Shown here: one piece after another, positions 24,399-32,192 of the stretch | Layout: every line of letters starts with the position of its first letter | How positions within the stretch are numbered: the stretch's first letter is position 1 | Assembly: GCF_051297175.1 (NCBI RefSeq) | Contig: NZ_JBINNY010000001.1 | Span: 930,001 to 994,000 of the forward strand | Source of the DNA: Dryocola sp051297175 | GTDB lineage: Bacteria > Pseudomonadota > Gammaproteobacteria > Enterobacterales > Enterobacteriaceae | Reading direction: 5' to 3' | DNA length: 64,000 nucleotides | Notes under the pieces: generated by a model | The model's database searches: none | What the model was told of the DNA's origin: nothing | What the model saw: the letters and a program-made list of their open reading frames with translations, nothing else | Position numbers and translations under genes: made by a program

Positions 24399-24725
24399 TT
24401 ATGACTTCAAAAAGTCTTCACGAATCGGCGTGAAGGTATCCAACAGCGTGCCCGCTGCCAGGCACACGCAGCCGTGCATGACGTGCGGTTCCTTATAGAG
24501 CGTATCGCCCGCCTTCACCGTATGCACCTCTTCGCCAATGGTGAATTCGAACTCGCCGGAGAGCACGTAGGTCAGCTGTTCGTGGGGATGGTTGTGCATC
24601 GGGCCGACGGCACCGGTTTCGAAATTCACCTGCACCGCCATCATTTTGCCGCCGTGCGCCAGAATGCGGCGGCTTACGCCCGCGCCCAAGTCTTCCAGAG
24701 TTGTGTCTTTAAAAAAGGTAAACAT
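24399..24725 (-). CDS. kdgF: Pectin degradation cupin KdgF
   Basis: A 108-residue single-domain cupin that speeds ring opening of 4,5-unsaturated galacturonate to its linear keto form, the step feeding KduI/KduD. Metal ligands are seen in HNHPHEQ (near 44-49), and the second cupin motif is DTLYKEPHVMHG with its histidine near 84. Its length matches the family (about 110). It is monocistronic, with a near-consensus KdgR box 18 bases upstream of the start. Confidence 0.92.
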   Translation of the reverse strand: MFTFFKDTTLEDLGAGVSRRILAHGGKMMAVQVNFETGAVGPMHNHPHEQLTYVLSGEFEFTIGEEVHTVKAGDTLYKEPHVMHGCVCLAAGTLLDTFTPIREDFLKS

Positions 24726-24742
24726 TCGCCAGTCCTTATTTA

Positions 24743-24761
24743 AGTGAAACGTTGTTTCATT
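24743..24761. promoter_or_regulatory. KdgR-type operator of kdgF
   Basis: AGTGAAACGTTGTTTCATT is the best KdgR palindrome in the window. Confidence 0.82.
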
Positions 24762-24888
24762 TTGTTAATCGTACCGTGAATTTAGAATTTGCGATAGCCT
24801 GCGCCCGAGAATTGCTGCGGGGATCACGCTTTCCCGCCGTGGGCAACCTCTGCTATAACCGAGGAAATAACTCTCAAAGGTGACCACG

Positions 24889-25587
24889 ATGAAAACGATA
24901 GGCCTGCTGGGCGGCATGAGCTGGGAATCGACCATTCCCTATTACCGGCTGATTAACGAGGGCGTGAAGGCGCGGCTGGGCGGGCTGCATTCGGCGAAGA
25001 TTGTCCTGCACAGCGTCGATTTCCACGAGATTGAGGCCTGCCAGTCCAGCGGCGACTGGGATAAGGCCGGAGAGATGCTGGCGGACGCGGCGCTTGGCCT
25101 GCAAAAGGCCGGGGCCGAGGGCATCGTGCTGTGTACCAACACCATGCACAAGGTGGCGCACCACATTGAATCACGCTGCGGGCTGCCGTTCCTGCACATT
25201 GCGGATGCCACCGGCCGGGCGATTGCCGCGCGGGGGGCGAAGCGCGTTGCGCTGTTGGGCACGCGCTACACCATGGAGCAGGATTTTTATCGTGGCCGCC
25301 TGAGCGCTGAGTTCGGCATCGAGTCCCTGATTCCCGACGAGCCGCAGCGCCTGCGCATCAACCAGATTATTTTTGACGAGCTGTGCCTCGGCAAAATCAC
25401 CGCCGAATCCAAACGCTACTATCAGCAGGTGATTAACGCGCTGCACGAGCAGGGCGCGCAGGGCGTGATTTTCGGCTGCACGGAGATTGGCCTGCTGCTG
25501 GGGCAGGAAGACTGCCCGCTGCCGGTGTTCGATACCGCCGCTATCCACGCCGTGGACGCCGTAAGCTTTATGCTCGACGGGGAGTAA
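24889..25587 (+). CDS. ygeA: Aspartate/glutamate-family racemase YgeA
   Basis: A 232-residue amino-acid racemase. E. coli YgeA is a broad-specificity racemase (homoserine among its substrates). The two catalytic cysteines of PLP-independent racemases are in LCTNTMHK (near 83) and FGCTEIGLL (near 197). The N-terminal KTIGLLGGMSWESTIPYYR is the family signature. I use ATG at 24889; an in-frame GTG nine bases upstream would overlap the ribosome site AAAGGTG. It is the first backbone gene after the pectin block, in the same relative position as in E. coli (next to lysR). Confidence 0.93.
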   Translation: MKTIGLLGGMSWESTIPYYRLINEGVKARLGGLHSAKIVLHSVDFHEIEACQSSGDWDKAGEMLADAALGLQKAGAEGIVLCTNTMHKVAHHIESRCGLPFLHIADATGRAIAARGAKRVALLGTRYTMEQDFYRGRLSAEFGIESLIPDEPQRLRINQIIFDELCLGKITAESKRYYQQVINALHEQGAQGVIFGCTEIGLLLGQEDCPLPVFDTAAIHAVDAVSFMLDGE

Positions 25588-25794
25588 TTTTTTTTCTTCG
25601 CGCTTTCAGTCAATTAAGCGGCGTAAAGCGTTATCCTCACGGCCCGCCGGGTCATCCCCGGCGCATTCTGTGTTATAAATTTGTTAAGCAGCGCACACTA
25701 TTTCAATAAGCTGCTCCTCTGACATCCTCGCAAATCTGGCGGCCGAGCTTTAGCTTTCCGCCTTTTGTCATTTCTGCAACCCGGAGTTTTTTCC

Positions 25795-26961
25795 ATGCCA
25801 ATTTCCCTGCTGGCGCTGGCGATGAGTGCGTTTGCCATCGGCACGACGGAGTTCGTAATCATGGGCCTGCTGCCCGACGTGGCGGGGGATCTGCACATTT
25901 CGATTCCGACCGCCGGCTGGCTTATCAGCGGCTACGCGCTGGGCGTGGCGATTGGCGCGCCTATCATGGCGCTGCTGACGGCCCGCCTGCCGCGCAAGCT
26001 TTCGCTGGTGCTGCTGATGGTGATTTTTATCATCGGTAACCTGCTGTGCGCCGTGGCTATTTCCTACAACTTCCTGATGCTGGCGCGCATTATTACCGCG
26101 CTGTGCCACGGGGCGTTCTTCGGGATTGGCGCGGTGGTGGCGGCAAGCCTGGTTGCGCCGAACCGCAAGGCGTCCGCCGTGGCGCTGATGTTTACCGGCC
26201 TGACCCTTGCCAACGTGCTGGGCGTGCCGATCGGCACCTGGTTTGGGCAGCTTTACGGCTGGCGCGCCACCTTTTGGGGCGTGGCGGCCATCGGCGTGAT
26301 TGCCTTTATCGCGCTGATTGTCAGCCTGCCTTCGCAAAAAGACGAGGCGCCTACGGATATGAAGCGCGAGGTCAGCGCGCTGGGCAACGGCAGGCTGTGG
26401 CTATCCCTGTCGATGACGGTGTTCTTTGCCGCCGCGATGTTTGCGCTGTTCAGCTACGTCGCGCCGATGCTGCTCCAGGTGACGGGTATCACGCACCAGG
26501 GCGTGAGCTGGACGCTGTTCCTGATGGGCGCGGGCCTGACGGTCGGCAATATTCTGGGCGGGCGGCTGGCCGACTGGAAGGTGTCGGTAAGCCTGATGCT
26601 GAGCTTTACGTTTATCGCCATTTTCTCGCTGCTGTTCCGCTGGACGAGCCACGGCATGTGGCTGGCTGAAATCACGCTGTTTCTGTGGGCGATGGCGGCG
26701 TTTGCCACCGTGCCCGCGCTGCAAATCAACGTGGTGCTGCACGGTAAGGACGCGCCAAACCTGGTTTCCACGCTGAACATCGCGGCGTTTAACGTCGGCA
26801 ACGCGCTGGGCGCGTGGGTTGGCGGAACGGTTATCGACCGGGGATACGGGCTCACGGCGGTGCCGGTGGCGGCCGCGGGGCTTGCGGTCATCGGGCTGAT
26901 TATTTGCCTGATTAACTTCAGCGGCGGCACCGGCCACCCTCAGCCGGTCACCGAGCGGTAG
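25795..26961 (+). CDS. MFS transporter, DHA1 family (YdhP/AraJ-like)
   Basis: A 388-residue inner-membrane protein with about twelve hydrophobic segments. The start SLLALAMSAFAIGTTEFVIMG and the motif ISGYALGVAIGAPIMALLTARLPR belong to the drug:proton antiporter-1 family that contains E. coli YdhP and AraJ. The substrate is unknown; sugar or drug efflux are both possible. The ATG at 25795 gives the usual length. It replaces the arabinose permease araE, which follows ygeA in E. coli. Its stop abuts the lysR stop exactly (convergent). Confidence 0.8.
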   Translation: MPISLLALAMSAFAIGTTEFVIMGLLPDVAGDLHISIPTAGWLISGYALGVAIGAPIMALLTARLPRKLSLVLLMVIFIIGNLLCAVAISYNFLMLARIITALCHGAFFGIGAVVAASLVAPNRKASAVALMFTGLTLANVLGVPIGTWFGQLYGWRATFWGVAAIGVIAFIALIVSLPSQKDEAPTDMKREVSALGNGRLWLSLSMTVFFAAAMFALFSYVAPMLLQVTGITHQGVSWTLFLMGAGLTVGNILGGRLADWKVSVSLMLSFTFIAIFSLLFRWTSHGMWLAEITLFLWAMAAFATVPALQINVVLHGKDAPNLVSTLNIAAFNVGNALGAWVGGTVIDRGYGLTAVPVAAAGLAVIGLIICLINFSGGTGHPQPVTER

Positions 26962-27885
26962 CTAGGCGTCAAGCAGCGCGTTTAGCGGGTCGATGTAGAT
27001 ATGCATGTTGTCGTGCAGATGCTCGCTAAAGGCGCTGACCAGCGCGGAGGCGGGGCGGTGCAGGGGGCGAATCAGGCTCACGGTAAAAGGCACCGCCACG
27101 CTGAAGCGCCGGGCGACCACGCCGCTTGAGGCGTAGTCCAGGGCGGTGAGCGGGTTGACCACCGACACGCCCGCACCCGCCCGCACCATGGCGCAAACCG
27201 ACGCCGCGCTGTGCGTTTCCACCACCATTCTGCGCTTCACGTCATGCTCCTGAAACAGCGAGTCCAGCAGCTGCCGGTAGCTGTCGGTACGCGACAGGCT
27301 GATGTAGTTTTCCCCGGCGAAATCCTGCGGCGTCAGCTCTTTTTTATGCGCCAGCCGATGCCCGGCGGGCAGCACGCACACCTCGTTTAGCGTCAGCAAC
27401 GTTTGCCTCTCCGTGCCTGCGGGCGTGGCGATATTTTCCGTTAAGCCCAAATCATGGCGCTGGGCGGAGAGCCACTCCTCGAGCAGCGGCGATTCCTGCG
27501 GCACGATGTTCAGGCTTAGCTCCGGGTAGCGCGCCAGAAACGGCTGTAGCAGCTGCGGCAAAAAAGACTGCGAAAAGACCGGCAGGCAGGCAATAGACAG
27601 CTCGCCCTGGCGAAACTCGCGCAGGCTTTCGGCGGCGCTGACGATTCTGTCCAGCCCGTACCATGAGCGCTGCACTTCCTCGAACAGCCGCAGCCCCTGA
27701 ACCGTCGGGTGCAGACGGCCCCGGCTGCGTTCAAAAAGCTGGAGGCCGATGAGCTTCTCAAAACGCGCCAGCTCGCGGCTCACCGTAGGCTGCGAGGTGT
27801 GCAGCAGCCCCGCCGCCTCGGTGAGGTTGCCCGCGGTCATTACCGCGTGAAAGATTTCGATATGGCGAAGGTTGATTGAGGGCAT
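26962..27885 (-). CDS. lysR: Transcriptional activator LysR
   Basis: A 307-residue LysR-type regulator that activates lysA when lysine is scarce and represses itself. The helix-turn-helix covers about residues 18-38 (GNLTEAAGLLHTSQPTVSRE). The effector domain includes SIACLPVFSQSFLPQLLQPF and HSAASVCAMVRAG as in E. coli LysR. It is divergent from lysA across 204 bases, into which a REP pair has been inserted. The C-terminus is slightly shorter than in E. coli. Confidence 0.94.
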   Translation of the reverse strand: MPSINLRHIEIFHAVMTAGNLTEAAGLLHTSQPTVSRELARFEKLIGLQLFERSRGRLHPTVQGLRLFEEVQRSWYGLDRIVSAAESLREFRQGELSIACLPVFSQSFLPQLLQPFLARYPELSLNIVPQESPLLEEWLSAQRHDLGLTENIATPAGTERQTLLTLNEVCVLPAGHRLAHKKELTPQDFAGENYISLSRTDSYRQLLDSLFQEHDVKRRMVVETHSAASVCAMVRAGAGVSVVNPLTALDYASSGVVARRFSVAVPFTVSLIRPLHRPASALVSAFSEHLHDNMHIYIDPLNALLDA

Positions 27886-27911
27886 TGAGTGTAGGCGTTA
27901 TCCGGCTGTGT

Positions 27912-27980
27912 TGTCGGGTGGCGCTGCGCTTACCCGACCTACGAAAGTTTAGTAGGGCGGGTAAGCGCAGCGCCACCCGC
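27912..27980. repeat. REP pair (BIME) in the lysR-lysA control region
   Basis: Inverted units TGTCGGGTGGCGCTGCGC...TTACCCGAC and GGGCGGGTAAGCGCAGCG...CCACCCGCC, placed 27 bases upstream of the lysR start. The remaining 110 bases before lysA would hold the LysR sites. Confidence 0.85.
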
Positions 27981-28089
27981 CATGGTTTATAGATATATCA
28001 TATCTGAATAGACTCGCGAGAAATCGATATTTTTTCTTCACTTCGCGCTGTGGCGTAATAGCTGAAATAACAGATTGCCGGAGCCGACC

Positions 28090-29349
28090 ATGCCACGCCC
28101 ACTCAACACCAACGACACCGCGCTCAACGCGCAGAACCTGCTGGCTTTGCCCGCTGAATTTGGCTGCCCGGTTTGGGCGTACGACGCCGACATCATTCGC
28201 CGGCAGATTGCCCAGCTGCGCAAGTTCGACGTGATTCGCTTTGCCCAGAAGGCCTGCTCCAATATTCATATTCTGCGCCTGATGCGCGAGCAGGGCGTGA
28301 AGGTGGATTCGGTTTCCCAGGGGGAAATCGTGCGGGCGCTGGCGGCGGGCTTCAACCCGCAGGAAAAGAAAGACGATATCGTGTTTACCGCCGATATGAT
28401 CGATGAGGCCACGCTCGCGCTGGTGGCGGAGCAGGGGATACCGGTTAACGCCGGTTCCGTGGACATGCTCCAGCAGCTCGGCGAGGTTTCGCCAGGCCAC
28501 CGCGTCTGGCTGCGCGTGAACCCAGGCTTCGGCCACGGCCACAGCCAGAAAACGAATACGGGCGGCGAGAACAGCAAGCACGGCATCTGGCATGCGGATC
28601 TCCCGCAGGCGCTAGAGCAGATCCAGCGCTACGGCCTGCATCTGGTCGGCATTCATATGCACATCGGGTCGGGCGTGGATTACGGCCACCTTGAGCGCGT
28701 CTGCGGCGCGATGGTGCAGCAGGTTCTCGATTTCGGGCAGGATCTGGAGGCGATTTCCGCAGGCGGCGGCCTGTCGATTCCCTATCGCGAAGGCGAAGAG
28801 ACTATCGACACAGATCACTATTTCGGCCTGTGGAGCGCGGCGCGCGACAAAATCGCCGAGCGTCTGGGTCATGCGGTGAAGCTTGAGATTGAGCCGGGGC
28901 GTTTCCTGGTGGCGGAGTCCGGCGTGCTGGTCGCGCAGGTGCGTTCGGTGAAAAACATGGGATCGCGCCACTTCGTGCTGATCGACGCCGGGTTTAACGA
29001 TCTCATGCGCCCGTCGATGTACGGCAGCTATCACCATATTTCAGCCCTGGCGGGCGACGGGCGCGATCTGTATGCCCAGCCGCCGGTTGAAACGGTGGTC
29101 GCCGGGCCGCTGTGCGAATCCGGGGATGTGTTTACCCAGCAGGAAGGCGGCAAAGTTGAGACCCGCACGCTGCCGCCGGTGGCGGTGGGGGATTATCTGG
29201 TACTGCACGATACAGGGGCCTACGGCGCGTCTATGTCGTCTAACTACAATAGCCGCCCGCTGCTGCCGGAAGTGCTGTTTGATAACGGCAGCGCGCGGTT
29301 AATTCGCCGCCGCCAGACCATCGAAGAGCTGCTCGCTCTGGAGCTATGA
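28090..29349 (+). CDS. lysA: Diaminopimelate decarboxylase LysA
   Basis: A 419-residue PLP enzyme of fold III that decarboxylates meso-diaminopimelate to lysine. The PLP lysine lies in IRFAQKACSN (near 54), with the glycine-rich phosphate loop ISAGGGLSIPY. The C-terminal active-site block is GPLCESGDVF and GAYGASMSSNYNSRP. I chose the ATG at 28090, 15 bases inside the longest frame, for the match to the E. coli length (420). The stop overlaps the convergent LacI-family gene by six bases. Confidence 0.95.
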   Translation: MPRPLNTNDTALNAQNLLALPAEFGCPVWAYDADIIRRQIAQLRKFDVIRFAQKACSNIHILRLMREQGVKVDSVSQGEIVRALAAGFNPQEKKDDIVFTADMIDEATLALVAEQGIPVNAGSVDMLQQLGEVSPGHRVWLRVNPGFGHGHSQKTNTGGENSKHGIWHADLPQALEQIQRYGLHLVGIHMHIGSGVDYGHLERVCGAMVQQVLDFGQDLEAISAGGGLSIPYREGEETIDTDHYFGLWSAARDKIAERLGHAVKLEIEPGRFLVAESGVLVAQVRSVKNMGSRHFVLIDAGFNDLMRPSMYGSYHHISALAGDGRDLYAQPPVETVVAGPLCESGDVFTQQEGGKVETRTLPPVAVGDYLVLHDTGAYGASMSSNYNSRPLLPEVLFDNGSARLIRRRQTIEELLALEL

Positions 29350-30366
29350 TTTAGCGCGGGTGAAGTAGGGGCCGGGTGCGACGGAATCGCGCAGCACCAG
29401 CGTGCCCACGAACGGCGGGATAGGCTCCAGCGGCTCGCCGTTCGCCAGTTTAATCGCCTGGTCGATAGCGGTGGTAATCATGTTATCAATAGGCAGGTAG
29501 ACCGTGGAGAGCGCGGGCTGTAGCCACTGCGCGCTCGGCGCGTCGTCGAAGCCGAACAGCGACATATCCTCCGGAATACGAATCCCCGCCTGGTGCAGCG
29601 CCTTCGAGGCACCCAGCGCCATATCATCGTTGCAGGCAAACAGCGCGGTAAAAGGCACGCCGCTTTCCAGCAGTTCCTGACAGAGCTGGTGGCCTACCGT
29701 CATGGTGGAGTCGCCGTTTTTCACCCGCTCCTCGTTGAAGCGAATGCCGTGTTTTTGCAGCGCTTTGCGATAGCCCATCAGGCGGGCCTGGCCGGTTGGC
29801 GTAGAGATGGGAACGGTGATACAGGCGATTTCGCGATGGCCCTGGCCGATAAGGTATTCGGTGGCCTGAAACGCCGCGTCCTGCTGTTCGAAGAAAACGC
29901 AGCGCTCGCGGGCCTGGGTGACGTCGCGGTTAATCACCACCAGCGGCACGCGGATGGTGCTCATCAGCGACATTAACGCCCGCTCTGACATAAAACGCGT
30001 GTACAGCACGATGGCGTCGCAGTGTCTGTCGACCAGCATCTGCACCGCATCCAGCTCTTTTTGCGGCGTGTCGTGGCCGTCGGTGACGATAAGCTGCTTG
30101 CCGTGCGCTTCGGTTTGGCGGGAAGCCTGTTGCAGCAGGCGGCCGAAGTAAAATCCGTCGAAGGTTGAAACCACTAAACCGACGCTGTTGCTGCTGCGGT
30201 TAGCCAGCGATCGCGCCAGAAAATTTGGCCGGTAGCCCAGCTCTTCCATCGCTTTAAAAACCTGCTCGCGGGTGCTTTCTTTCACCTGCCCGGTGCCGTT
30301 CAACACGCGAGATACCGTTGCTTTCGAAACGCCTGCGCGTAGCGAGACATCCAGCATTGTTACCAT
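29344..30366 (-). CDS. LacI-family repressor, AscG-like
   Basis: A 340-residue sugar-responsive repressor. The N-terminal DNA-binding helix-turn-helix is MLDVSLRAGVSKATVSRVL, then the hinge RPNFLARSLANRSS and a periplasmic-binding-protein-like effector domain (FACNDDMALGASKALHQAG). It most resembles AscG, the repressor of the cryptic asc beta-glucoside operon, but no ascFB genes are near, so the regulon is unknown. It lies between lysA and galR, where E. coli has no gene. Galactose, beta-glucosides or galacturonate derivatives are all conceivable inducers. Confidence 0.75.
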   Translation of the reverse strand: MVTMLDVSLRAGVSKATVSRVLNGTGQVKESTREQVFKAMEELGYRPNFLARSLANRSSNSVGLVVSTFDGFYFGRLLQQASRQTEAHGKQLIVTDGHDTPQKELDAVQMLVDRHCDAIVLYTRFMSERALMSLMSTIRVPLVVINRDVTQARERCVFFEQQDAAFQATEYLIGQGHREIACITVPISTPTGQARLMGYRKALQKHGIRFNEERVKNGDSTMTVGHQLCQELLESGVPFTALFACNDDMALGASKALHQAGIRIPEDMSLFGFDDAPSAQWLQPALSTVYLPIDNMITTAIDQAIKLANGEPLEPIPPFVGTLVLRDSVAPGPYFTRAKS

Positions 30367-30501
30367 CGATTCATTCCTGATTAAGTCTTCCGTCGCGATG
30401 CCGCAGTTTTTCGCAGTCTAACACAGGAGCCAGAAGGGGAGAGGGACATGCCGCCTCGCCGTGCGAATTGTCATACGAGGATCACGCTTTTCGCGGGCGG
30501 G

Positions 30502-31509
30502 CTATTCGCCCGTGGCGGCAATGACCGAATGGCGGCGGACGAGCGTTGGGCTAAAGATGTGCGTGGTTTCCGGCAGCGGGCGGTTTTCGGCTAGCGCCAT
30601 CGCAAGCTCGGCGGCTTGGGTTGCCATGGTGACAATCGGGTAGCGGACGGTGGTCAGACGCGGGCGCACATAGCGCGAGATCAGCACGTCATCAAAGCCT
30701 ATCAGCGAGATTTCTTTCGGCACGTCTATGCCGTTGTCGTTGAGCACGCCCATGGCGCCTGCGGCCATCGAGTCGTTGTAACAGGCGACGGCGGAGAAAT
30801 GTCTGCCGCGGCCCAGCAGCTCGGTCATCGCCTGTTCGCCGCCGCTTTCGTCCGGCTCGCCGAAGGTCACCAGGCGATCGTTAATCGGGATGCCGTGTTC
30901 GGTTAGCGCGTCGTAATAGCCCTGCAGGCGGTCTTCGGCGTCGGAGATGGCGTGGTTGGAGCACAGGTAGCCGATTTTGGTATGGCCCTGCTGGATAAGA
31001 TGGCGGGTGGCAAGCCATGCGCCGTAGCGGTCGTCGAGCGCCACGCAGCGCTTTTCAAAACCGGGCAGGGTGCGGTTGATCAGCACCATGCCGGGCATCT
31101 GCTTCATTAATGAGGTTAGCTCGGCGTCGGGGATTTTCTTGGCGTGAACGACCAGCGCCGCGCAGCGGTGGCGAATCAGCTGTTCGATGGCCTGGCGCTC
31201 TTTTTGCTCATTGTGATAGCCGTTGCCGATCAGCAAAAAGTTGCCGGTGCGGTAGGCCACCTGCTCAACCGCTTTGACCATTGCGCCAAAGAACGGGTCG
31301 GACACGTCGCCCACGATCAGGCCAATGGTTTCGGTCGTTTGCTGGGCAAGCGCGCGGGCGTTGGCGTTGGGATGGTAGTTAAGCTCTTCCATCGCGCTGT
31401 TCACCGCCTGGCGCGAGGCGTCGCTGGCCTTGGGCGACGCGTTAATCACGCGGGAAACCGTGGCGACAGAAACACCTGCAAGCCGTGCTACATCCTTTAT
31501 TGTCGCCAT
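30502..31509 (-). CDS. galR: Galactose repressor GalR
   Basis: A 335-residue LacI-family repressor of galactose transport and metabolism. The helix-turn-helix TIKDVARLAGVSVATVSRVI is followed by PNANARALAQQTTETIGLIVGDVSDPFFGAM, as in E. coli GalR. FDDVLISRYVRPRLTTVRYPI at the C-terminal side also matches. I chose the ATG at 31509, preceded by AGGAATTCG, not the longer frame to 31542. A GalR-type operator lies 16 bases upstream, consistent with autoregulation. Confidence 0.95.
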   Translation of the reverse strand: MATIKDVARLAGVSVATVSRVINASPKASDASRQAVNSAMEELNYHPNANARALAQQTTETIGLIVGDVSDPFFGAMVKAVEQVAYRTGNFLLIGNGYHNEQKERQAIEQLIRHRCAALVVHAKKIPDAELTSLMKQMPGMVLINRTLPGFEKRCVALDDRYGAWLATRHLIQQGHTKIGYLCSNHAISDAEDRLQGYYDALTEHGIPINDRLVTFGEPDESGGEQAMTELLGRGRHFSAVACYNDSMAAGAMGVLNDNGIDVPKEISLIGFDDVLISRYVRPRLTTVRYPIVTMATQAAELAMALAENRPLPETTHIFSPTLVRRHSVIAATGE

Positions 31510-31524
31510 AATCGAATTCCTGTT

Positions 31525-31540
31525 GGGTAAGCGGTTACAC
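31525..31540. promoter_or_regulatory. GalR/GalS-type operator upstream of galR
   Basis: GGGTAAGCGGTTACAC matches the 16-base GalR consensus (GTGKAANCGNTTMCAC) with one mismatch. Confidence 0.65.
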
Positions 31541-31628
31541 AAGCTTAAGTGTTACGGAAAAGCCGCGCCACTTCAAGGGTGCAACTGCCGCCACGCTCGC
31601 AAAGCTGATGAAAACAGCCCGCCCGTGC

Positions 31629-31643
31629 GTGTAAGCGTTACAC
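31629..31643. promoter_or_regulatory. Second GalR-like palindrome
   Basis: GTGTAAGCGTTACAC is a perfect 15-base palindrome, one base shorter at the centre than the GalR consensus, 104 bases from the galR-proximal site. Confidence 0.45.
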
Positions 31644-31794
31644 GGGAAATCACTCACCCCTTCAGGCGCAGCGGCAGGTATCGCCATGTTGCGGATTTTC
31701 AATGATTTCAGACAAAATCTTTGCTTACAGTTTGCAGTGCGCTGTTGCGATTTCGACATGGCGGAAGTCGCGCAGGCGCTGCTACATTTTAAGT

Positions 31795-31879
31795 CCCAGA
31801 GGTATTGATAGGTGGTGTCGGCGCCTGATGCTGACCACGATGAATTACACCAACCTGCGCGGATGCGCAGGTTTTTTTT
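31795..31879 (+). ncRNA. omrB: Small RNA OmrB
   Basis: The first of two tandem small RNAs. It begins CCCAGAGGTATTGATAGGTG, the conserved 5' seed region of OmrA/OmrB, and carries the B-type ATGAATTACACCA before the terminator. The terminator is CTGCGC-GGAT-GCGCAG followed by nine T. These Hfq-dependent RNAs are activated by OmpR and repress outer-membrane proteins (cirA, fecA, fepA, ompT, csgD and others). TACATT six bases before the start is the -10; the -35 is poor, as expected for an OmpR-dependent promoter. It is the copy next to galR, as in E. coli. Confidence 0.93.
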
Positions 31880-31997
31880 TGCCTCAAATTCGCCACCTGT
31901 AACAAGACGCGAGGTTTTAAACACCTGGTTGCACTTCGGCTCATTCCTTTGCGTTTTCCCGCTGGTTAGCCCTCTCGTCCTGCGCCACAATTCAGAT

Positions 31998-32086
31998 CCC
32001 AGAGGTATTGATTGGTGAGAATTCTTCGTACGCTATGCGTACAATTCTTCTTGCACCGACCTGCGCAGATGCGCAGGTTTTTTTTT
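31998..32086 (+). ncRNA. omrA: Small RNA OmrA
   Basis: The second tandem small RNA. It starts CCCAGAGGTATTGATTGGTG (the A-type seed). A central hairpin pairs GAATTCTTCGTACG with CGTACAATTC-type sequence, then TTGCACC, then a terminator CTGCGC-AGAT-GCGCAG and nine T. 5' and 3' ends are nearly identical to OmrB and the middles differ, the hallmark of this duplicated pair. It lies between omrB and aas as in E. coli. Confidence 0.93.
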
Positions 32087-32192
32087 GCCTTTTTTCAGCT
32101 CCACTCTCACTCTCGCGCCAGCAGGGCGACTCGTGTAATCTGCTCCGACTACACTTAAGCGTTTGTGCCGATTAACGACAAAGGGAGTTGAT

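Larger units (their letters stand above)
31510..31794. other. galR/omrB intergenic region
   Basis: Holds the two GalR-like sites and the upstream part of the omrB promoter (OmpR sites expected between about 31690 and 31780). No gene is seen; the minus frame reaching 31990 runs through the OmrB gene and is not called. Confidence 0.55.
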
